A stretch of 7,921 bases of DNA from Phycisphaerales bacterium UBA4658 (GTDB lineage: Bacteria > Planctomycetota > Phycisphaerae > Phycisphaerales > UBA1924), in the NCBI GenBank assembly GCA_002405485.1, contig DHLW01000161.1, positions 7,941 through 15,861 on the forward strand, read 5' to 3'. The notes beneath the pieces are model-generated. The model saw only the letters and a list, made by a program, of their open reading frames with translations, was not told the origin of the DNA and searched no databases. Within the stretch, counting starts at the first letter, position 1, and the number at the start of each line of letters is the position of its first letter. Position numbers and translations under genes: made by a program. Positions 1 through 5,288 of the stretch are shown one piece after another.

Positions 1-1059
1 GGCATCGACGGCCTGCTGCACATCACCGACATGTCCTGGGGAAGAGTCAATCACCCCTCCGACATGCTCAAGCTCGGGCAGCGCATCGAGGTCAAGGTCC
101 TCACCATCGACCGCGAGAAGGAAAAGATCGCCCTGGGCATCAAGCAGAAGGAAGCCAGCCCCTGGGAAGAGATCGAGAAGAAGTACCCCGTCGGCTCGCG
201 CGTCCACGGCGAGGTCGTCAACATCATGTCCTACGGCGCGTTCGTGCGGCTTGAGCCGGGCATCGAGGGCCTCGTCCACATCTCCGAGATGTCCTGGACG
301 CGGCGCATCAACCACCCCTCCGAGGTGGTCGCCCCGGGTCAGCCCGTCGACGTCGTCGTCCTGGACATCAACAAGGAGAAGCAGGAGATCTCGCTCGGCA
401 TGAAGCAGACCGAGGTCAACCCCTGGGAGCTCGTAGGCGAGAAGTATCCCCCGGGCACCGTCATCGAGGGCATGGTCCGCAACCTCGCCAACTACGGCGC
501 GTTTGTCGAGATCGAGCCCGGCATCGACGGCCTCCTCCACGTCAGCGACATCTCCTGGACCAAGAAGGTCACGCACCCCAACGAGGTCTTCAAGAAGTCC
601 GACAAGGTCCGCTGCGTCGTCCTCGACGTCGATCGCGAGAAGCAGCGCGTCGCCCTGGGCCTCAAGCAGCTCACCGAGGATCCGTGGCTCCACGCCATCC
701 CCGACGCCTACAAGCCCGGCATGGTCGTGCGCGGCAAGGTCACCAAGATCACCAACTTCGGCGTCTTTGTCGAGCTTGAGAACGATCTCGAGGGCCTCCT
801 GCACATCTCCGAGCTTGCCGATCACAAGGTCGAGAACCCCCAGGACGTCGTCAAGCCCGGCGACGAGGTGGATGTCAAGATCCTCCGCGTCGACATCGAC
901 GATCGCAAGATCGGCCTCTCCCTCAAGCGCGCCCAGTGGGGCGACACCTCGGGCGCGCCCGCGGCCGAGCGCGAGGAGAAGGCGCCCAAGGGCAAGAGCC
1001 CCAAGCGCGGCGGCATGGACGACCACGGCGCCATGGGCACCGACAAGATCGTCTTCTAA
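1..1059 (+). CDS. rpsA: 30S ribosomal protein S1, 3' part (5' end outside window)
   Basis: S1 binds mRNA on the small ribosomal subunit through repeated OB-fold S1 domains and helps initiation on structured or weakly SD-led messages. The open frame runs in from base 1, so the 352 visible residues are only the C-terminal part; the first in-frame ATG, at base 31, is internal. Counting base 1 as codon 1, I see the end of one S1 domain (about 1-51) and three complete domains (about 65-136, 152-222 and 240-311). Each complete domain has the G-x-V-x-G-x-V start, a YGAFV or FGVFV core, the GLLHIS-type strand and an ending such as ISLGMKQ or IGLSLKR. The linkers share an N/D-P-W motif. A charged, low-complexity tail (312-352) ends in DKIVF. 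The repeated domain layout makes rpsA far more likely than a single-S1 protein such as a Tex or PNPase fragment. A strong terminator follows 33 bases after the stop. Confidence 0.93.
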   Translation, partial: GIDGLLHITDMSWGRVNHPSDMLKLGQRIEVKVLTIDREKEKIALGIKQKEASPWEEIEKKYPVGSRVHGEVVNIMSYGAFVRLEPGIEGLVHISEMSWTRRINHPSEVVAPGQPVDVVVLDINKEKQEISLGMKQTEVNPWELVGEKYPPGTVIEGMVRNLANYGAFVEIEPGIDGLLHVSDISWTKKVTHPNEVFKKSDKVRCVVLDVDREKQRVALGLKQLTEDPWLHAIPDAYKPGMVVRGKVTKITNFGVFVELENDLEGLLHISELADHKVENPQDVVKPGDEVDVKILRVDIDDRKIGLSLKRAQWGDTSGAPAAEREEKAPKGKSPKRGGMDDHGAMGTDKIVF

Positions 1060-1092
1060 CCCTCGACGATCCCATCACCCTCAGTCCATCAC

Positions 1093-1127
1093 GAGACGGG
1101 GCCCTTGCGGCCCCGTCTCTTTCTTTT
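1093..1127 (+). terminator. Intrinsic terminator of rpsA
   Basis: A perfect 11-bp GC-rich stem (1093-1103 pairing with 1109-1119) closes a 5-nt loop (CTTGC). It is followed directly by a T-rich tract, TTTCTTTT, at 1120-1127. It lies 33 bases after the rpsA stop in the right orientation. Read on the other strand it has no U-tract, so it should not terminate waaA transcription. Confidence 0.9.
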
Positions 1128-1198
1128 CCCCGAACGCCCGCGCTCGCGCCGCTGGCGATCGCCCCCCCCACTCCTTGAACACCGCAACCTTTCGCTCC

Positions 1199-1230
1199 CC
1201 GCTGTGTACAAAGCTCCATGAACACAGCGG
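1199..1230. repeat. 9-bp perfect inverted repeat
   Basis: CCGCTGTGT at 1199-1207 is exactly complementary to ACACAGCGG at 1222-1230, across a 14-nt spacer. It could form a hairpin or be a dyad operator site. No T-tract follows on either strand, so it is not an intrinsic terminator. Function unknown. Confidence 0.55.
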
Positions 1231-1281
1231 CGGCCCGAGTCGTCATGGACCCGGACCGCCACTGGGAAGCGAGCGTGCGAC

Positions 1282-1302
1282 GGATCGCGTTGCGGGCGAT
1301 CC
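1282..1302. repeat. 7-bp perfect inverted repeat with 7-nt loop
   Basis: GGATCGC at 1282-1288 pairs with GCGATCC at 1296-1302 around the loop GTTGCGG. Alone this is weak in GC-rich DNA. It matters mainly because it lies between two longer inverted repeats in the same non-coding gap. Confidence 0.4.
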
Positions 1303-1317
1303 AATGGTCATCGACAA

Positions 1318-1369
1318 TGCACGCGGCGCGACCGCGTTGCGCATGTGCAGACGCGGTCGCGTGCACATG
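1318..1369. repeat. Compound inverted repeat with two competing pairings
   Basis: An 11-bp perfect stem pairs 1327-1337 with 1351-1361. In an alternative register, a 10-bp version of it stacks on an outer 5-bp stem (TGCAC 1318-1322 with GTGCA 1361-1365), leaving a 5-nt bulge at 1323-1327. A different 8-bp perfect stem, CATGTGCA 1342-1349 with TGCACATG 1362-1369, uses the loop of the first hairpin. With no nucleotide left between 1361 and 1362 to cross an 11-bp stem, the two cannot form together as a pseudoknot. They would be alternatives, as in an attenuator or switch. No function can be assigned. Confidence 0.5.
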
Positions 1370-1572
1370 GCCCGTGAGCCACGCACGCTCAGTACTCCGA
1401 ACCGACCGCATCCCCCACCACCCGCCCCGGGTCGACGCGAACTGGCAACACCCGCCCAGCCGAACGAGTCTCTCGGGCAGAGGACGCATTCATCCGCCCG
1501 GCACAAGGCACGCGACGCCCGCTTGGAGCGTCCGCAGGCAACCGCGTTTTTTCCCGCCGATTGGCGAACGGC

Positions 1573-2859
1573 TCAGGTTTTGGCCAGCCCGACAGATCTC
1601 AGAAGCATGTCCGCATGACGGCGTGTCGCGCCTTGCTGGCGACGGATGCACGCGCGCCCGCGCTCGGCGAGTTCATGGCGCAGGTCCGCGCTGCCCAGGA
1701 TCGAGCCCAGGCGGGAGCCGAGCTCCGCTTCCGAACTCACGATGAGCGCGCCGCCATCGACGAAGGTGCGCACGATGGACGCGAAGTTGGCCGTGTCGGG
1801 CCCGACGATGGTCGGCTTGCCAAGCGCGATCGACTCGATCGGGTCCGAACCGCCCAGCGAGCCGAAGGTCCGGCCGATGACGCACGCATCGGCGAGCGCG
1901 TACGCGGCACGGAGCTCGCCGATCGTGTCCAGCAGAAACCGCGTGGTGCCCGCGACTGCCGGCGTCCGAGCCGAGCGCCGGGCGCACGCCTCGCCGCCGA
2001 GCGCGGCGTGGGCTGATGGGTAGTGCTCGGGTTTGCGCGGCGCGCACAGCAGATGCGTCCCCCGCGGACAGACGGCGTGCAGGAGCGCCTCCTCGCACGC
2101 GAAGGCGCTCGGGACGCCAGTGATCGGCGCGGTGGACCCGCCAACCACGAGCGGTCGCGAGCGATCGATGCCCAGCTCCGCCGCGAGTGCCGTTGCGCCT
2201 TGCACCGCCGACGCCGCATCCCCGTCCACGACCGGCGCCGCGTCCCACTTCATCGACCCGGTCACGTGCAGGCGAGCATCGGGCACGCCCATGGCTCGGA
2301 ACCGCTCGGCATAGTCCGAGTCCTGCACGCACGCAAACGCGAGTGACTCGAACATCGGGCGCATCCACCGGCGGATCTTCGAGTACCCGCGAAAAGACCG
2401 CGCCGACAGCCGACCGTTGATGACCCCCACCGGTACGCCGCGTTTGCGGCACTCGCCGAGGAAGTTCGGCCAGACCTCGAGCTCGACGAGGCCGACGGCG
2501 TCCGGTCGCACGGCGTTCAAGAACCGCCGGACCGCCGGCGAAAAGTCCAGCGCGTATCTGGTCACGTGCGACCCCGGCTGATCGCGGTACAACTCCTGGG
2601 CACGCCTCAGCCCGGTGTCGGTGGACGCGGACACCACCACCTCGGCCCCGCCCGCCAGGAGCATCGGCACGAGCGAACGGAGCGTGCCGACCTCGCCGAC
2701 GCTGACGGCATGCAGCAGGATCCGGGGAACGCCGGGGGTCTTCTGGGGCAGCTCATCGATGTGCCCGAACCGCTCCCCCCACCCAGACCGCGTTTTTCGC
2801 GCCCACCAAGGGGCGGTGACGACCGCCGCGGGGACATAGAGCACATCCAAGAGGTTCAT
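1573..2859 (-). CDS. waaA: 3-deoxy-D-manno-octulosonic acid (Kdo) transferase, GT30 family
   Basis: WaaA transfers Kdo from CMP-Kdo to the lipid A precursor at the inner face of the cytoplasmic membrane, starting the LPS core. I chose the ATG at 2859, giving 428 residues, the usual family length. The frame stays open further upstream but there runs antisense-free through the tRNA gene, so a longer start is unlikely. The N-terminus (1-19) is a hydrophobic membrane anchor. Next come the R-K-T-R-x-G-W-x-E-R-F-G motif (21-32) and H-A-V-S-V-G-E with Glu56 at the place of the catalytic base, then E-L-E-V-W-P-N (126-132) and I-N-G-R-L-S-x-R-S. The C-terminal sugar-nucleotide half has APRKPEHY and G-G-S-D-P-I-E (336-342) with A-L-G-K-P-x-x-x-G-P-D-x-x-N-F. 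The more familiar form of that motif is GGHNPLE, so the His-Asn pair is replaced by Ser-Asp. No strong Shine-Dalgarno is seen, only a G-rich stretch (GGGGCGAG). A tRNA gene lies 34 nt upstream on the same strand. Confidence 0.92.
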   Translation of the reverse strand: MNLLDVLYVPAAVVTAPWWARKTRSGWGERFGHIDELPQKTPGVPRILLHAVSVGEVGTLRSLVPMLLAGGAEVVVSASTDTGLRRAQELYRDQPGSHVTRYALDFSPAVRRFLNAVRPDAVGLVELEVWPNFLGECRKRGVPVGVINGRLSARSFRGYSKIRRWMRPMFESLAFACVQDSDYAERFRAMGVPDARLHVTGSMKWDAAPVVDGDAASAVQGATALAAELGIDRSRPLVVGGSTAPITGVPSAFACEEALLHAVCPRGTHLLCAPRKPEHYPSAHAALGGEACARRSARTPAVAGTTRFLLDTIGELRAAYALADACVIGRTFGSLGGSDPIESIALGKPTIVGPDTANFASIVRTFVDGGALIVSSEAELGSRLGSILGSADLRHELAERGRACIRRQQGATRRHADMLLRSVGLAKT

Positions 2860-2893
2860 GCCGATGCTCGCCCCAGCGTTTGATCTCCAAGAA

Positions 2894-2967
2894 TGGGCAG
2901 GCAGGGATTCGAACCCTGGACCCTTCGCCTGTAACGCGAATGCTCTAGCCAACTGAGCTACCCGCCC
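2894..2967 (-). tRNA. tRNA-Val (anticodon UAC)
   Basis: A complete 74-nt cloverleaf can be folded by eye on the - strand. It has a 7-bp acceptor stem (GGGCGGG with CCTGCCC, one G-U pair), U8-A9, D-stem GCTC/GAGC with a 9-nt loop, anticodon stem TTCGC/GCGAA, loop GTTACAG, variable loop GGGTC, T-stem CAGGG/CCCTG with loop TTCGAAT, and discriminator A. The anticodon at 34-36 is TAC, read as UAC, so valine (GUA and other GUN codons by wobble). The 3' CCA is not encoded, so it must be added by CCA-adding enzyme. Positions 32 and 38 are both G, which is unusual because 32 is normally a pyrimidine. The gene is 34 nt upstream of waaA on the same strand and may share its transcript. Confidence 0.95.
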
Positions 2968-3114
2968 GAACGGAGCAATGGTAGAACGCCCGAGAACCTC
3001 GGCGGAACCCCGCCGCGACCTCACGGACGTGCGTGTCCGGTGACCACATTCGGACCATCTCGACGAACGGGCGGCCCCGCTGCGCGAACAACTGGTGCCC
3101 GAACTGCCGGTACC
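2968..3114. promoter_or_regulatory. Divergent intergenic region between tRNA-Val/waaA and the VKOR-DsbA gene
   Basis: About 147 nt separate the tRNA 5' end from the preferred ATG of the divergent gene, so promoters for both directions should lie here. For the tRNA, the - strand hexamer TACCAT (plus coordinates 2978-2983) resembles a -10 box. It would place the transcript start a few bases before the mature tRNA end. I found no convincing -35 box for it and no clear sigma-70 promoter for the + strand gene. A 6-bp GC-rich hairpin at 3000-3015 is too short to interpret. Confidence 0.3.
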
Positions 3115-5217
3115 ATGACCTGCGCCTCTTCAAACACACACGCGACCTTGTCCTCATCCCCTTCATCCCCACCCACGCCACCGGTTCACCCCGCATCGGC
3201 CCACGCACGGGCGGGCTCGCGGGTCCTGCCGATCTGGGCGTATCTGCTTGGGCTGGCCGGGATCTGTGTGGCGTTGTACGCGGCGTCGGCGCTGGTGTAC
3301 TCCCACTTCACGGGGGCCGTGCTTCCGGGGTGCGGCACGGGTCAACCCGGGGGCAGCGGCACCGCACTGGTGGCCTCGAGCACGCCGACCAGTTCCTGCG
3401 CCAACAACCTGGCTCATCCGATGGGCTCCCTGGGCGGAGCGTGGATGACCGCCAAAGCCGTGCTCTCCGGCGAGGAGCTGCCACGAATCCGACCCAAGGA
3501 TGCGGTCTGGCCCGTGAGCCACCTCGGGGTCACGTACTTTGCGGCCGCCCTCGCCGGGTGGATCGTCATCGGGATCATGGGAAGGCGCGTCGGGTGGGGC
3601 GTGGCGTGGCTGGCACGCCTGGGCGTGCTCATGTCGCTGGTCTACCTGGCGACGATCATCCATGGGTATGTCTCTGGCAAGGGCTATTGCCCGTACTGTC
3701 TGGCATCGCACGTCGGCAACCTGGTCATGTGGCTGTCATTGGAGATTGGCATGTTCATGTCTCGCTCATCGGTCCTTGGCGCCGCCCGACGCGGCTTTGG
3801 CTGGCCCGCCGTCATCGCGGGCTTCATCGCATTCGCGGGCAGCACCGCCGCACTGGGCGCGCTCGAGATGGCCCACATGGCGGAGATGGAGGCCAAGGAC
3901 CGGCTCGAGGCCGAGCGCACCGAGCGGGAGATTCGCGAGCAGGCCGAGCGGGCCCGAGCGGTCGCCGAGCAGGTGCAGCAGCAGGAGCAGAAGCAGCCCT
4001 GGGGTCCGAACGGGTTCCGCGGGCGGTATCTCATCGGCCCTGAGAAGGCGCCGGTTCGGCTGGTGATGTTCACCGGGTATCAGTGCCCGGACTGCCGGTT
4101 CTTTGAGACGCAGGCCGAGCAGTTGCTCGCCAAGCATGGCGACAAGCTGTCCATGAGCGTCTTCCACTTTCCGATGGAAGCGCTGCACGCCAACGCGATG
4201 TGGGCCGCCCGCGCCGCGGAGGCCGCGGGCATCATCGCGGGGAGCAAGGCCGCGCTCGAAGGCCAGGACGAGAAGAAAGCCGCGACCGACGCGTTCTGGA
4301 AGATGCACAAGTGGCTCTTCGAGGTGAAGGGCTCCTTCACACGCGATGAGCTTGTCGCCAAGCTCCCGCAGCTCGGCTTCACCGACACCGAGGGCTTCCT
4401 CAAGGTCATGACCGGCGGACGCACCGAGCAGATCGTCAAGGCCGACAGCCAGCTCGGGGACGACCTCGGGCTGTACTTCACCCCGATGATGTTCGTGAAC
4501 GGCGTGGAGGTGCGAGGCTGGCGCACGAACACGAACGCGCTCACCCAGGCCGTGGACGCCGCCATCGCCGCCAATCCCCCAGCCGCCGACGCCCGCGGCG
4601 ATCGTCCCGCCCTCGCCAGCCAGAAGTACTTCGAGGACTGGACCAACGAGACGCGGCGCGTCCTCCCGGACAACAAGCCCGATCGCACCCAGGGCCCGAA
4701 GGACGCGCCCGTGCATGTGCTGGTCTTCGGCGATTACAACGAGCCCAACACCAAGAAGGTCGACTCGCTCGTCCGCGGGTTCCTCAAGACCAAGCCCATC
4801 CGCTACGAGTTCCGGCACTATCCCGGTGCACGCGAGTGCAACCCCTCCTTGCCCAAGGACTTCTTCGTCAACGGCTGCCTGACCGCCAAGGCCGCCGAAA
4901 CCGCCGGCCGCCTCGGCGGGGCGGAGGGCTTCTGGAAGATGCACGAGTTCCTGTTCCAGAATGTCGAGGGCATCTCGTTGCAGCGCGTCCGGCTCGGCGC
5001 CAAGACCCTCGGGTTTGAGGCCGCGGCGTTCGACCAGGCCTTCGCCTCCGGCGAGGTCGGCGTCGCAGTGCAGAACGACGTCATGGCCGGTCAGGGCATC
5101 GGCCTCCGCGCCATCCCGACGGTCTACGTGAACGGCAAGTGGGTCGAGCGGTGGGATCGCGAGGGCGACAACATCCTCGAACGCATCATCGATCACGCCG
5201 CCAAAGCCAAGGACTGA
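3115..5217 (+). CDS. Membrane VKOR domain fused to two DsbA-like thioredoxin domains (second lacks CxxC)
   Basis: This looks like a self-contained disulfide-forming enzyme: the VKOR part would pass electrons from the thioredoxin part to membrane quinone, so that the thioredoxin part oxidises exported proteins. I prefer ATG 3115 (700 residues). A GTG at 3040 would add 25 residues of Arg/Thr/Gly-rich sequence that looks non-coding; neither start has a good ribosome binding site. Numbering from 3115: a Pro/Ser/Thr-rich N-terminus; TM1 about 37-63; loop cysteines C73 and C95; TM2 about 134-156 with the P-V-S-H-L-G motif; TM3 about 161-186; the VKOR active site C192-P-Y-C195 leading into TM4; TM5 about 239-260; and a Glu/Arg/Gln-rich probable coiled coil 261-294. 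The first DsbA/thioredoxin_4-like domain (about 301-487) has C324-P-D-C327 and a T-P cis-proline motif at 456-457. The second (about 525-700) has N-E-P-N at 542-545 in place of CxxC, keeps I-P-T at 667-669, and carries C575 and C588. Family assignment of the VKOR half rests on topology and motifs read by eye. Confidence 0.85.
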   Translation: MTCASSNTHATLSSSPSSPPTPPVHPASAHARAGSRVLPIWAYLLGLAGICVALYAASALVYSHFTGAVLPGCGTGQPGGSGTALVASSTPTSSCANNLAHPMGSLGGAWMTAKAVLSGEELPRIRPKDAVWPVSHLGVTYFAAALAGWIVIGIMGRRVGWGVAWLARLGVLMSLVYLATIIHGYVSGKGYCPYCLASHVGNLVMWLSLEIGMFMSRSSVLGAARRGFGWPAVIAGFIAFAGSTAALGALEMAHMAEMEAKDRLEAERTEREIREQAERARAVAEQVQQQEQKQPWGPNGFRGRYLIGPEKAPVRLVMFTGYQCPDCRFFETQAEQLLAKHGDKLSMSVFHFPMEALHANAMWAARAAEAAGIIAGSKAALEGQDEKKAATDAFWKMHKWLFEVKGSFTRDELVAKLPQLGFTDTEGFLKVMTGGRTEQIVKADSQLGDDLGLYFTPMMFVNGVEVRGWRTNTNALTQAVDAAIAANPPAADARGDRPALASQKYFEDWTNETRRVLPDNKPDRTQGPKDAPVHVLVFGDYNEPNTKKVDSLVRGFLKTKPIRYEFRHYPGARECNPSLPKDFFVNGCLTAKAAETAGRLGGAEGFWKMHEFLFQNVEGISLQRVRLGAKTLGFEAAAFDQAFASGEVGVAVQNDVMAGQGIGLRAIPTVYVNGKWVERWDREGDNILERIIDHAAKAKD

Positions 5218-5288
5218 TCCGTCCGGCCGCCGATGCTCGACCCGATCACCCGGCGCACGCCCGGCGGCGAATCGGGTATCGTGGTCGC

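Larger units (their letters stand above)
1128..1572. other. Gap between the convergent rpsA and waaA genes; no gene recognised
   Basis: This stretch lies between the rpsA terminator and the waaA stop codon. Open frames cross it on both strands, but their translations are rich in Arg, Ala, Ser and Pro, match no family I know and run out into the neighbouring genes in wrong frames, so I treat them as chance. The notable content is a run of perfect inverted repeats between 1199 and 1369, listed separately. I see no terminator for waaA here: the only homopolymer run, TTTTTT on the + strand near 1547-1552, would be an A-run in the waaA transcript. A structured RNA or a decayed gene are both possible. 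Confidence 0.5.

Noticed and set aside
1154..1163. Palindrome GGCGATCGCC, like the cyanobacterial HIP1 octamer
   Set aside because: GATCG-containing words are common throughout this window and nothing else suggests a cyanobacterium.
923..1489. Open frame of 188 codons on the - strand in the rpsA-waaA gap
   Set aside because: No family resemblance, runs into the antisense of rpsA and has no start signal; a chance frame in high-GC DNA is more likely.
503..1618. Open frame of 371 codons on the + strand overlapping rpsA
   Set aside because: Almost entirely Ser, Arg, Pro and Ala, as expected from an out-of-frame reading of rpsA, and it crosses the rpsA terminator.
1218..1745. Open frame of 175 codons on the + strand in the gap
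   Set aside because: Arg/Pro/Ala-rich, no motif, and its 3' third is antisense to waaA.
2860..3024. N-terminal extension of waaA to an upstream start at 3024
   Set aside because: The extra codons are translated tRNA sequence; the start at 2859 gives the normal family length and N-terminus.
5226..5276. Hairpins between the VKOR-DsbA gene and the amidohydrolase (GCCGCCG with CGGCGGC; CCCGAT with ATCGGG)
   Set aside because: The pairings are short, GC-driven and partly overlapping, with no U-tract after them, so I do not call a terminator.
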